Of a stretch of DNA of 64,000 nucleotides, positions 48,419 through 59,885 are shown one piece after another. The translations under genes and the position numbers were made by a program. Source of the DNA: Candidula unifasciata (Eukaryota > Mollusca > Gastropoda > Stylommatophora > Geomitridae); assembly GCA_905116865.2 (NCBI GenBank), contig CAJHNH020007556.1, positions 28,501 to 92,500 on the forward strand, given 5' to 3'. The notes beneath the pieces are model-generated. The model saw nothing but the letters and a program-made list of their open reading frames with translations. It had not been told where the DNA came from and ran no database searches. The stretch's first letter is position 1; each line of letters opens with the position of its first letter.

Positions 48419-51400
48419 CATCATCATCATCAGGTGCCTTGCCGACTGGCGTGGGCGATCATGCCTCTCCATAATCTGCGATTTCTTGCAGCATGTATCA
48501 GTTCGTGTGCCAACACACCTCCATGCCATGCAACAACACTGTCAAGCATCTTCTCTCGTTGTCTTCCTCTATCTCTCCTTCCACATATCTTTCCAGTGGT
48601 CACAACATTTTCTATTTGCCCTCTTCTCATAACATGGCCGAAAAATGATGACTGTCTCCTTCTGATGTCTGTGATAAGTTGTCTTCGGGCTAGCGCCTCT
48701 TTCGAAACCTCTTGGTTGCTCTTTTTATCTGTCCAAGGTATTCTAAGCATTCTTCTGTAAAACCACATCTCCGAGGCCTCCAGAAATTGTTTGGTCTGCC
48801 TACCGATTGTCCAGGATTCACAGCCATATGTTAAAACTGGATTTATGTAGCAAGCAAGAATTCTTTTTCTAACTCTCAATGACAAGATGTTTTTCATTTT
48901 ATAAAATGCAGTTTTTGCATGTCCTATTCTGTTTCTTATCTCAGTTATGCATCTTCCATCTGATGTTATCCATGTGCCCAGATACTTAAATTTCTGTACT
49001 TGTCCTAAAATAACACCATCAACTTTTATTACACACTTAGGAATAGTTAGTTTCTTTGATACCACCATTACTTCTGTCTTCCCGTTATTCAAACTGAGGC
49101 CAATTCATCCACTTTCTAACACCACAATGTCTATCATTTCCTTTAGTTCTTTCTGACTTGTTGCTATCAAGACTGTGTCATCTGCATAAAGTAAATTTTT
49201 TATATTGTGCCCACCAACCACAATTCCGGGCATACCAATTAAAGCTCTCATTATATATTCACTGTATATTGAAAACAAATCAGGTGACAGTACACATCCT
49301 TGTCGTACACCCCTCTTTATGCTTTGAAATGTACCTAAACAGTTGTTAATTTTTATAGCTGCTGTTTGCTGCCAATACATATTCTTTATTATTCGTAGAT
49401 CTTTTCCATCAATGTTTAATTTTTCTAAGTTTGATTACTTCTTCATGCTTCACACAGTCAAATGCTTTTTTGTATAATCTATGAAGCATATGTACAAATC
49501 AGTCTTTACTTCTATAGCTCTTTCTGACAATGTCCTTAGGATGTATATGGCATTGTTTGTACCTTTTCATTCTACAAATCCACATTGTTTATCGCTGATT
49601 TCTGGTTTAATTTTGTTTCTTATTCTTCTCATAATTATTCTCAGTAAAATCTTAGTCGTGTGACTCATAAGACTTATTGTGCGATGGTCTTCACATTCTA
49701 AAGTGCCTGGTTTCTTCGGCAGAGCTATAAATATGGATTTTAAAAGGTCACTTGGAATATACCCACTATTATAAATATCATTTAAAAGTTTAGTTATTAT
49801 TAGGGCTGTACCGAATAGTGATTTTCACTATTTGGCCGAATACGAATAGTGCGACCAACTATTCGGCCGAATACGAACACGAATAGTGTATCATCATCAT
49901 CAGGCGCCTTGCCGATCGGCGTGTGCGATTATGCCCCGCCACAATCTGTGATCTCCTGCAGCATGTATCATCTTCGTCTTTAGCATTCTGAGCCCTTGAG
50001 GTTTACTGCTGCTGATATCACTCGTCTCCATTCATCTCTCTGGCTGGCCTTCTTTTCACAATTAGTGACACCAGTTGTTTGCAGGTCTGGCTGGACATTA
50101 TCTCTCGATCTTCTTTTTTGTCTGTCTCGTGGCCTACGCCCATTCCTCTCTCAGGTGTATACAGCTCTACTTCTCTGTCATCTTACATTCTTTCAATATG
50201 CCACAACCATTTTAGTCTTTTAGCTCTCATGATGCCAGTGATCAAAGGTGATTTAAACAGATTATGTGTTACGTTGTTGCTTCTCCCTCTCCATTCCCCG
50301 CTGTTAGCATCTTTGATGGGTCCAAAGATTTGTCGTAAGACTGTTTTCGAAAACCTGTAATTTGGCCTCATTTCTTTCATTTCTGCTTCAAGTTTCAGAG
50401 CCATACAAAACGACTGGTCTTATCAACGTTTTAAATATTTTGATCTTGGTGTTGCAAGACAGACACTTTGACTGTAACAGATGTTGAAGGGCATAGTATA
50501 CTTTATTTCTAGATTGTATTCTAGATTGTATTTCTTTTCTCAGCATGCTGGAGCAGTTGAGGTTTGCACCCAAGTACTTATATGTTTCCGTTTGTTTGAT
50601 TTTAATATTATCGACCTGGATGAAGCCAGAGTTTATATTCTTTTCATGTCCATTTTATGTTTTGCATCCTTCAGTCAGTCTGTGGTAATTAATAACTAGG
50701 AATGAAAGAATCCTAAGTATTTTAACAAACAACTTAACTTGGAAATTATCACTGACAGCTTAGTTAATGCAGGAAAGCTGCATTAGCTTTCTACAAAACC
50801 AATCGTTCCATGTTGTCAGTATTAAGGCCGTGAATGCAGAAGCGGGTGTAAGGTAACTACTATTCGTATTCGGCCCGACCCCAACTATTCGGCCGAATAC
50901 CGAATAGTCAACAGGTCCACTATTCGGCCCCGAAGCGAATACGAAGCGAATATTCGGTACAGCTCTAGTTATTATTTTAATTCCAAAATCTCCCAGTGCT
51001 TCGATTTCTTCCAGTGAGATGTTGTCTGGCCCGGGTGCTTTTCCTTTCTTCATATGATGTATTGCATCCTCAACTTCTGCAGTCATTATTGGTGGACCAT
51101 TATTGTTGGTCTGCAGTTCTACATCTGGTCTATTATCATCATACAATTCCCCTATATACTCTGTCCATCTGTTAATTGAATTACTATGTCCCATTAATAA
51201 GTCACCGTCTTTTGATTTCAAACATCCAGTGCTGTTACGTGTCATCTTTCCTGTTAACATATTTATCTTTTGGTACATGGAATGTGAGTCTTTCCTGTTG
51301 TTTTCCCCAATCTCTGTACACATTTGATTCAGCCTGGCTTCTTTAGCCACTTTGCATTTGTTCACTTTTTCTTTTTGTATTCTAGAGTATTCTGCTTTAT

Positions 51401-52437
51401 CATTCTTTTTCTTCCTTCTTTTATCCATCAACTGCAGAATTTCGGTTGACATCCATTTCTTTTTTGCAACTCTATGGGTTGGTGGGATTGTCTCTTTAGC
51501 TGTCTGCTGAATTGACTCACGCAACATATCCCACTGTTCATCAATAATCTGTATAATTTCTATTGCATTATACCGGTTTTGTACAGTGACCATGTACTGG
51601 TCCTTAATTTCTTTGTCCGTTCTAAGAATTCCTAAATTTAACTTGATGTTCTGTGGGGTTTTTCTAATGTTCTTTAGTTTTATTCTAATTTTTCCTACAA
51701 CTGGAACATGGTCACTAAAGCAGTCTGCTCCTGGTCTAGTTTTTGCTCCAACTAAGCTGCTCCTGAATCTTCTTGAAATCAAAATATAATCAATCTGATT
51801 GCGGACATTATCACCAGGACTTGTCCAAGTCCACAATTTCGATGATGGTGTTTAAACCAGGTGTTACCTATTATTATGCTGCGTGACTTAGCCCATGCTA
51901 TTAATCTGTCACCTCTCACATTCTTTTCTCCTAGGCCATAGCCACCCGTTATTCTGTACACTTTTTCAATTCCTATTTTCGCGTTGAAATCTCCAAGTAC
52001 CATTGTTACTTCACAATTTTTGCATTGATCAACAGCCATGTCTAACTCGTCATAAAATGTGTCAATATCGTTCTCTGAACTATCTGCTGTTGGGGCATAA
52101 ATCTGTACTAAGTTGATGTCAAACGGTCTGCCGCGAAGTTTTACTAATAGTACTCTATCTGATATTGTCCAAAATCCGTTCACAGTTTTTGAGTTCTTTT
52201 GATCCAAAATAATACCAACTCCCTTACTATATTCCTTCCCACCCGAGTAAATAATTATGTACTGACCTAATACTTTTCACCTGCTCCTGGCCATCGCATT
52301 TCACTAATTCCTAATATGTTGATGTTCATTCTTTTCATTTCCATCTTGGTGTTATCCAACTTTCCGCTTTGTACGAGTGTTCTGACATTCCAAGTACCAA
52401 TGTTCATGATGTTTCTACCATTTACTTTTTCTACACT
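48419..52437 (-). mobile_element. RTE-A retrotransposon copy, with nested hAT copy 3
   Basis: The target duplication CAATGACT lies at 48411-48418 and 52438-52445. Without the hAT (49801-50967 plus one 8-bp duplication) it is 2844 bp. On the minus strand it encodes an APE endonuclease (NIGTWNVRTL near 52400, LGISEMRW near 52300, IYAPT near 52110, LGDFNAKIG near 51985, SDHVPV near 51705), a reverse transcriptase (KAPGPDNIS near 51025, GVRQGCVLSP near 49300, catalytic YADDT at 49174-49188) and the tail ending at 48430, then (TGA)n. Breaks occur near 52262, 51840, 49430 and 49107. It could act only as a dead copy. It is antisense to the host gene. Confidence 0.93.
49801..50967 (-). mobile_element. 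hAT-like non-autonomous element, copy 3, with fused RTE-B and RTE-A pieces
   Basis: Perfect 8-bp duplication GTTATTAT (49793-49800 and 50968-50975) inside RTE-A. The ends match copies 1 and 2, inverted (it starts with the right end). Its cargo, read on the minus strand, is RTE-B (about 50650-49985: KYMGANLNCSSMLRKEIQSR, RQIFGPIKDANSGEWRGR) joined directly to the last 80 bp of RTE-A (49976-49898, ending in a GATGATGATGA tail). The hAT segment between the two insertion sites of copies 1 and 2 is missing, and about 30 bp before the B piece is missing too. Confidence 0.92.
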
Positions 52438-52574
52438 CAATGACTACTTTACTTTAATATGAGGAACTTTTTTTTTCCAGAGGAAGAATTAGATCCACAC
52501 ACGATAAACAAGCTACTGTTTGCAGACGATTAGTGCCTGTTCTAAAATGAGGGGAGTAGACTGCAAAACATTTG

Positions 52575-52762
52575 AACATTTGACCTTGACTCCCAGGTCG
52601 ACCCAGCCTTGACTGGGTACCAGGTGCAGTCCTGGGAAAAAAGAAGGCCGACGGGATGCTGACCACATTACCCGCCAAGTGCCGATTAGTCTATAGAAAT
52701 ATAGGTCTAGCCCTATATTCCCAATATGCCTAAGGACGAGGAAAAGGGACCTTTACTTTACT
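52575..52762 (+). repeat. SINE-A fragment (body and 3' module)
   Basis: GACCTTGACTCCCAGGTCG, ACCCAGCCTTGACTGGG, GATGCTGACCACATTACCC, then CCCTATATTCCCAATATGCC and GGAAAAGGGACC. The head is not recognisable. Confidence 0.75.
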
Positions 52763-53044
52763 TACTCCTATCCAAGGCGACTGCTGAAGCGACAGGTGTG
52801 ATCCCCCAATTCTGTTTTTTAGTATTTGCCTACGAGGGAAGGAGACTGTCAGGGTGTGCGAGCAACAGTCTAATCGCATTAGGCTGTGAATTCAGCGACG
52901 GGTGAGCGGGCGCTGCAGAATCAGAAGTTTAACATCCTGACAATTCTCTTCAAGGTGATGTGCTCTAAGTTAATTGACAGACAATGTTCATGGGTATTCT
53001 TAGCAAAAGTGAGTGGACGTCGCATAGTGCAGCAGAGGCTGTCA

Positions 53045-54215
53045 TATGATACCACAACATCATGGGTTCATGGGATTTCACGGTCCTGGTCGAGTGGACA
53101 CTGTAAAAGAAGATAGCGGTGCTTTTGCCTCGACTATAAGAAGTCTGACTATGGGGATGATGAAAGTGACAAAAGCAATGATGTGGCTAGAGACGCAGAA
53201 TTTTTTCCATGCGTGCTTTTTAAGTGATTCAATGGGCGTGCTTAGGAAGATAAAAGAGGGTAGATTCGAAGAAAATGGTTGGAGTGGCCAAGGAAATCTC
53301 GTATGGTACGAATCAGTTTCATTTTCATGCCAGAACACTCTGGAGCAAGAGGGAATGAACGAGTGGATTGGCTTGCTAGTAGGACCACGGTAGGTACAGG
53401 AAAAGTAACTGACCTGGCCGACATTCTCAATGCAGGAGGGAGGACGAGAAGGTAATTCAGGAGACGACAGTGAGTCAGCAACACTCAAAAGACAACAAGA
53501 ATTTCATGTCAAAAAAAGTGTCACCTAACATAAACCCTATACAGGTAGCCAAAGAAGAATAGTAAACCAACACAGAACTGGGGTTATCAGTTGCCACACG
53601 TAGGGGAATGTACAGAAGATGGGATCTGAGCGCCTATGGACTTATCTGATGCGCATTGATGGTAATCTGTCGAATAAAAAACTTACTAACTAACCACAAC
53701 ATCTAGTTTGAGAATGGAGGTGGAGGAATTCACTGCAGGTTTCCGCTGGCTTAAGAGCCAGCTGTGCGCATATTTCATAGTGTAACTGGCTCACAAAGCA
53801 TGCGGAGAAAGGTGGAAACAGGCATGCTTCGTGCAGAGAAGCACCGGATATTGAATTCTTTGGATAATTCTATTTAAGTCATGCAGGTTGTGGGAGAAAT
53901 GAACGGTCAGATACTATGGCTGGTTTTGCACTACTTGGGGGCATATTGATGCGTGTCAAGCCAGATTTTTAAATTGTCCTTTGGGAGCGAGTGCGCAGTG
54001 GAAGGCGCAAATAGATCATTACTGTCTGTGGAGAATGGTGCTTCAAGTAGTGGCGATGAGATCTGGCTGAGGCGCAACACTCGGAAGGACAAGACGTATG
54101 TACACTCAGGCTGTTACTGGTACCATCGAGGTTAGGAACACTGAGCTTGCTACTGAAGATGGGGTCAGAGCTCTTATGGGAATGTCCCGAGTGCTGTGAA
54201 GTGGCTTCTTGACTC
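53045..54215 (+). mobile_element. Decayed RNase H region of a LINE
   Basis: Mixed frames show SDSMGVLRKIKEG (RNase H D-S-x-x-x-L motif) near 53228-53266, then FIFMPEHSGARGNERVDWLA (H-S-G-x-x-G-N-E-x-x-D) near 53320-53375, and a later ELLWECPECCE knuckle-like phrase near 54165-54200. Stops and frame changes are many. It ends about 100 bp before exon 2 of the host gene. Confidence 0.65.
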
Positions 54216-54316
54216 AAAATTCCGCGCTAGAGCGATTACGAATTTAACATTGAATTTATTTGTCTATTAATATGGTTGCATGAAGTATTTCGTAAACTGT
54301 TTACTTTTTTCCATAG

Positions 54317-54441
54317 ATGTCGAGCTCCTTATGTGACATAATCTTGACAACCGTCAGAACGGAGGCGTCGCCCGCTGTGCTACACCAACTATGCTTTGAC
54401 AATAATTCTGTGACATTTGTCGTCAAATGCGATAAAATATG
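54317..54441 (+). CDS. Exon 2: Cys-containing extracellular segment
   Basis: The polypyrimidine tract and acceptor TTTTTTCCATAG precede it; the donor ATATG|GTAAGA (54442) is a strong consensus. The frame gives MSSSLCDIILTTVRTEASPA, then VLHQLCFDNNSVTFVVKCDK and I, with three Cys. It enters in phase 0 and leaves in phase 2, which fits exon 3 exactly. It could in principle also hold a start codon (ATG is the first codon), but no signal follows it. I recognise no domain. Confidence 0.7.
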
Positions 54442-54948
54442 GTAAGAAGCTCGCGCTCACACACATACTTGATAATTTATTATTTTAAATACATTTCCTT
54501 ATCTTGTTTTAGGATGTGGAACATTTTCTAGTAACAATTTTGCAGTCTACAGTCAGTGAGATCTGATGCTTTTTTTTTTTTTTTTTTTTTAAATATTTCT
54601 GTCAAGGGAATGTTTAGCAAACATGTTATACAATACAATTCGAGATGTCAAATTATTATATAGGCAATGACATAAGGCTATGTCTCTTGTATGTCTTTTT
54701 GGAATTCGCCTAAAGATATGCTTCCCTTTCAAGTAAACTTTCTGATCATATTTGATTGGTACCGTATGCTTGTGTGGGCGCGCGAACGCGCACACGCGCG
54801 CACCCAAATACCAAAAAAGGCGGACTCTTATGAAACTATTTTGCAATATACAGTTGTCATTTTACATATTAATTAATGTTAAAACTGTTTTTATAATGCA
54901 ATAACATGTTTGTTTTATATTACTTTTACTCTGCGTTTATCAATACAG

Positions 54949-55009
54949 GTATGAGAGAATCTTAGATTTCTGCAGCACTGTAGGTCCTCACGTCTGGGAT
55001 ATTTCTACG
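54949..55009 (+). CDS. Exon 3: short Cys-containing segment
   Basis: Acceptor TTTATCAATACAG, donor ACG|GTAATG (55010). The first base completes Trp from exon 2, then YERILDFCSTVGPHVWDIST. It leaves in phase 0. The intron between exons 2 and 3 is only 507 bp. The aromatic/Cys content and tight phase agreement support a real exon; the function is unknown. Confidence 0.7.
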
Positions 55010-55459
55010 GTAATGATGTTATCATTTTTAACTGACTTTTAAACAGTTATTCTGTCACTCTCTTTCTGTCCTCTATTGTTCTATGTTACCCGTGTTTATG
55101 TAAAAATAATATATCACCCGGAAATTAACTATAGCAGAATTTGTTCACGATGCTCGCAATATAAGAACTATAAACCTTATTCAAGAGGATTCGATGGTAA
55201 ATGGAGTCGCAAGAAATTCAGGCCGGAATTCAGGGCCTGGAGAGTTACAACGATGTTCGAAATGATAAATCATCTCTGTTAGATTAAATGTATATTTGTA
55301 TGCTTGATTACATGTGTGAGTTCTGTACTTGAACAAACGTAGTTTTGACCTTAAAGAAAAAAAAATAAGATATTCTCTGGAAAAATAAAAGTAGTTTTTT
55401 AAAGCACGGTTTGTAATTCCAAGATATCCGCGCTTCGTTGATTTCGACAGTGGTACCGA

Positions 55460-55820
55460 GAGCCCGGCCTCTGTGGCTTGAGCGATGCGAACGCGCTTCG
55501 TAATGCCGGGTTGCCGGATTCGATCCCAGCTGCGTGCCTTGCGTTGATTTCTACAGTGGTATCGAGAAGCCCACCGTCCAGAAAGTAATGGCAAACTACT
55601 GGATGTAAATTTGCCTTAAAAAAACAGAACAGCAAAACTAAAATGCTGGGGTGGTTCTGCAATGTCCAGTAAAGGATACGCAGCTATCTTTTTAACTGAG
55701 AACCGAGAGTAAAGTGACAAACTGCTGAACATAAAACTATTGCCTAGTAAACCAAATAAAGCCCAGAAATGCTAAGCGTGGCTTCCAATGTTTTCTGCTC
55801 TAAGGGATATGCAACGAACT
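55460..55820 (+). repeat. SINE-B plus a second SINE-B 3' half, in intron 3
   Basis: GCCTCTGTGGCTTGAGCG, GATTCGATCCCAGCTGCG, CAAACTACTGGATGTAAAT and GGATACGCAGCTATCTTTTT form the first copy (55460-55690). A second 3' half follows (GACAAACTGCTGAACATAAA, GGGATATGCAACGAACTTTC) to 55820. Confidence 0.75.
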
Positions 55821-55988
55821 TTCAAATCAAAAACCCAGATTACTATCATGTTTGAAATCCTTGCGTTGGAGAGATTAACATGACATAATCTAATAGCAGA
55901 AACATACTACTATGGTAGACCCTATGCTTAACATCTACCTTGTCAATTTTTTACACAAGGTGTTTGTAAAGTCATCACACCGTATACC

Positions 55989-56298
55989 CATGACCGGCTC
56001 CAGCTGACGTCACCGTGTCAGGCTAACGATGCGGTAACGCAGCGGTTCTCAAACAAGATATAAACTATTTTCGACAGTGGCAAGGGAAGACAACTTAAAT
56101 TTTATCTTTAAGTATCTACATGCCTTATTCATTATTTCACATTTTTAGCCGACTTTTCTTTATTACGCGGCAGCCCTGGCATACGCTCAGGACACCCCAG
56201 GCTGCCTCGGCACCTAGTTTGAGAAATGCTGCGTTAACGCATCGTTAGCCCGACCCGGTGACGTCAGCAGCACGGCCCGTCAGCTGGAGCCGGTCGTG
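55989..56298. mobile_element. Palindromic element E, copy 1 (with hAT-like MITE in centre)
   Basis: It starts CATGACCGGCTCCAGCTGAC and ends with the inverted match ending CCGGTCGTG. Left flank GTATACC (55982-55988); right flank GACAAAT (56299-56305). The same element is at 59560-59885; this copy lacks 16 bp of the left arm (GGCCGTGCTGCTGACG). The centre is a 192-bp insert with termini CAGCGGTTCTCAAAC and GTTTGAGAAATGCTG. Confidence 0.9.
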
Positions 56299-58080
56299 GA
56301 CAAATTGTCCGCAGTTGGGATCAAACCCGGCATTACGAAGCGTGTTCGCGTGAAAAGGGTACATTAATCTTTACAATTGTGGAACCTGTGTGTTACATAT
56401 ATGCTATCTACATGCAATAGAGCGATCTCAGGTTTGCCCGGTTGGCATTCCAATATAAACCAATTACGTGGAATGGTGGAAGAGATGTGTCGCACCACAA
56501 ACTTCATAGATGTATGTGGTCTTCTTATCCAAAAACAACTGGCAGGGGGAACGGAAAGAAGAAGATTAAGATAAATGAGTTAACAAATTAAAACTATGTT
56601 CAGAGAGCTCAGTTTACCAACTGTACCCACACAGGCTAGCATGATCGTTACGGGTGCCACAGTTCTAATCTCCTTACATGTTGAACGGAATGTCTGAGCT
56701 TTGTCACGTTGTTTTGTCACCCATGAAGAGAAGCTAAATTTCTCAGGGATTATCAAATTCTCAGGGGTTATCAAATTTTCGGCTGGTATCCTGTGTGGGA
56801 AAAACCATCAACGATAGCCAACCCAGCAAATGTTCTGAAAACTTTTAACATGAATAAGTCAAGGGAATAAATTCTGGGCGAGGATTTCTTCATACTTGTT
56901 GCAATGTTATAAAGTTTGCGGTGGGGTAGAATGTTAACAATATCGCCCAGTGAATTCTGTTACTACTGGCTAGTGAATACTGGGACCGGCTCAATCAATA
57001 GTAGGACAGACTAGATGAGGATTGGAACAGGTTAACTGGATGAGGATTGGAACAGGTTAACTGGATGTTGACACTCGGTAACTGAGTGCCGGAAGTGGCA
57101 AACTGAATGCTGGGAGTGGCAAACGGAATATTGGGCGGGACTAACTGAATACTGGGCGTGGCTAACTGAACATTGGGAGCGGCTAACTAAACATTGGGAG
57201 CGGCTAACTGAACATTGGGAGCGGCTAACTGAACGTTGGGAGTGGCTAACTGAACGTTGGGAGTGGCTAACCCAACATTGGGAGCGGTTAAGTGAACATT
57301 GGGAGCGGCTAAGTGAACATTGGGAACGGCTAACTGAACGTTGGGTGTGGCTAACTGAACGTTGGGAGCGGCTAACTGAACACTTGAAGCGACTTACTGA
57401 ATGTTAGGAGTAGCAAACTGAATATTGGGAGTGACTAACTGAATACTGTGAGTGGCTAACTCAGCGTTGTGAGTGGCAAAATGAATGCTGACACTGGCGG
57501 ACTGAATGTTGACGTAGTAAAACTGGCGGGCTGGATGTTGGCAGCGGCAACATGGGAGTGTATTATGTGCAATGACGTCGACTATGATAACACACAAGCA
57601 TGTCGTAAGAGTCCACTAACTGTGGGCTTCTTCAAAGTCAGAGTGCATCTGCCTGAGAGGCAAGGAACCAATAGTCTGCATACGGGTAAGACAGTTCTGT
57701 AAAAAGGATGCGCAAGCGGCATTCAGGTTCTGGAACAAGACTAAAGTCTAAAGGTGGACGAACAACTTGAAGTTTCCGCCGGAGAATCCAGACGGTAAAC
57801 ACTAAGAAGAAGAAACGGTCTAAAATTGGTATCGAGGTAAAGTCCTGGAAAGTAAAGGCAGCAGGTGGTGGTTATCCATAACGACCATCTAATTCCGATT
57901 AGTCAGTAAAAAATATATGTCTTGCATAATATGTTTTTTCCGTATCCTTTACAGGACGTTGCAGAACCAACATTTTTTGACTGTTGTGGTTTTTCTAGGC
58001 AAATTTTACGTTCAATAGTTTGTCATTGCTTTTGAACTGTCAGCTCTCGGTACCATTGTCGAAACCAACGCAAAACAAAT
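56299..58080. repeat. Duplicated unit U, copy 1
   Basis: It begins inside a SINE-B (minus orientation, at GACAAATTGTCCGCAG), then carries a unique segment (56374-56698, absent from copy 2), a GTCACGTTGTTTTGTCACCC segment, a 21-bp minisatellite (about 57000-57470), repeat F (57598-57760), a SINE-A fragment (57810-57935) and finally the rest of a SINE-B (57935-58080). Copy 2 follows head to tail at 58081. Confidence 0.88.
57000..57475. repeat. 21-bp minisatellite in U copy 1
   Basis: About 20 worn units of ACATTGGGAGCGGCTAACTG with one extra base. Outer units are the most divergent. Copy 2 of U has the same array with a different unit count. Confidence 0.9.
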
Positions 58081-59559
58081 TGTCCGCAACTGGGATCAAA
58101 CCCATCAACCCGGCATTACAAAGCGCGTTCGCATGAAAAGGTTATATTAACCTTTACTGGAGCTTTGTCACGTTGTTTTGTCACCCATGAAGAGAAGCTA
58201 AATTTCTCAGGGATTATCAATTTCTCAGGGATTATCACACTTTCAGAGGTTATCACATTTTCGGCAGGCATCCCGGATGGGAAAAAAACCCGGCAACGAT
58301 AGCCAACCAAACAAATGTTCCGAAAATTGTTAACATAAATAAGTGAAGGGAATAAATTCTGGGCGTGGATTCCTTCATACTTGTTGCAATGTTATAAAGT
58401 TTGCGGTGGGGTAGAATGTTAACAATATTACCCAGTGAATTCTGTTACTACTGGCTCTTGAATACTGGGACCGGCTCAATCAATAGTAGGACAGATTAGA
58501 TGAGTACTGGAACAGATTAACTGGATGTTGACACACGGTGACTGAATGCCGGGAGTGGCAAAACTGGATATTGGGCGTGAATAACTGAATACTGGGCGTG
58601 GCTAACTGAATGTTGACACTGGCGGGCTGAATGTTGGGAGCGGCTAACTGAACACTAGGAGCGGCTAACTAAACATTGGGAGCGGCTAACTGAACATTGG
58701 GAGTGCCTAACTGAAAACTGGAAGCGGCTAACTGAACGTTGGGAGTGGCTAAGTGAACATTGGGAGCGGCTAACTGAACATTGGGAGCGGCTAACTGAAC
58801 GACTTACTTGAGTAGGAATATTGGGAGGACTAACTGAAATACTGAACACTGAGTGGGAGCGACTGAATACTGAATGTTAGGAGTAGCAAACTGAATATTG
58901 GGAGTGACTAACTGAATACTGTGAGTGGCTAACTCAGCGTTGTGAGTGGCAAAATGAATGCTGACACTGGCGGACTGAATGTTGACGTAGTAAAACTGGC
59001 GGGCTGGATGTTGGCAGCGGCAACATGGGAGTGTATTATGTGCAATGACGTCGACTATGATAAAACAAAAGCATGTCGTAAGAGTCCACTGTGGGCTTCT
59101 TCGAAGTCAAAGTGCATCTGCCCGAGAGGCAAGGAACCAATAGTCTGCATACGAGTAAGCCAGTTCTGTAAAAAGGATTCGGAAGCGGCATTCAGGTTAT
59201 GGAACAAGACTAAGTTCTAGAGGTGGACGAACAACTTGAACTTTCCGCCGGAGATTACAGACGGTGAACGCAAAGAAGAAGAAACTGTCTAAAATGGGTA
59301 TCGAGGTAAAGTCCTGGAAAGTAAAAGCAGCAGGTGGTGGCTATCCATAACGTCCACCTAATTCCGATTAGTCAGTTAAAAAAATATATAAGTCTTGCAC
59401 AATATGTTATTTGCGTATCCTTTACATGACGTTCCAGAACCAGCTTTAGCATTATTTGACTTTTATGGCTTCTTTAGGCAAATTTTACGTTCAATAGTTT
59501 GCCATTGCCCCTGAACTATCAGCTATCGGTGCCATTGTCGAAACCAACGCAAGACAAAT
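58081..59559. repeat. Duplicated unit U, copy 2
   Basis: Same order as copy 1: SINE-B remainder, GTCACGTTGTTTTGTCACCC segment, minisatellite (about 58500-58950), repeat F (59072-59235), SINE-A fragment (59275-59405) and SINE-B ending at GACAAAT (59553-59559). The 21-bp array differs in number and a 320-bp stretch of copy 1 is missing. Where copies 1 and 2 meet, the SINE-B is uninterrupted (AACAAAT at 58074-58080), an empty site for element E. Confidence 0.88.
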
Positions 59560-59885
59560 CATGACCGGCTCCAGCTGACGGGCCGTGCTGCTGACGTCAC
59601 CGTGTCAGGCTAACGATGCGGTAACGCAGCGGTTCTCAAACAAGATATAAACTATTTTCGACAGTGGCAAGGAAAGACAACTTAAATTTTATCTTCAAGT
59701 ATCTACATGCCTTCTTCATTATTTCCCATTTTTAGCCGACTTTTCTTTATTACGCGGCAGCCCTAGCATACGCTCAGGACACCCCAGGCTGCCTCAGCAC
59801 CCAGTTTGAGAAATGCTGCGTTAACGCATCGTTAGCCCGACCCGGTGACGTCAGCAGCACGGCCCGTCAGCTGGAGCCGGTCGTG
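59560..59885. mobile_element. Palindromic element E, copy 2 (full) with central MITE
   Basis: The arms 59563-59626 and 59819-59882 are inverted matches over 64 bp with three mismatches. Left flank GACAAAT (59553-59559), right flank GTATACC (59886-59892). The central 192 bp (59627-59818) has inverted ends CAGCGGTTCTCAAAC / GTTTGAGAAATGCTG, of the type known in Charlie-like hATs. It is flanked by CGGTAACG and CGTTAACG, a near-perfect 8-bp duplication with the nnnTAnnn form known for Buster-type hATs. No frame for a transposase. The class of the outer palindrome is unknown; 7-bp duplications are uncommon. Confidence 0.88.

Larger units (their letters stand above)
44690..54316 (+). other. Intron 1 of the extracellular-protein gene (inferred)
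   Basis: GTTAGT donor at 44690 and TTTTTTCCATAG acceptor at 54316. It contains SINE-B, SINE-C, repeat H, SINE-A, RTE-A (48419-52437) with hAT copy 3, another SINE-A, and an RNase H LINE fragment (53045-54215). Stretches not listed separately (45300-46780, 48055-48295, 52765-53040) hold nothing recognisable. Confidence 0.55.

Noticed and set aside
53078..53488. 136-codon minus-strand frame
   Set aside because: Antisense shadow of the decayed RNase H LINE fragment on the plus strand.
58655..58849. SRSQCSV repeat protein on the minus strand
   Set aside because: Translation of the 21-bp minisatellite in U; the copy in U1 is not open in the same way.
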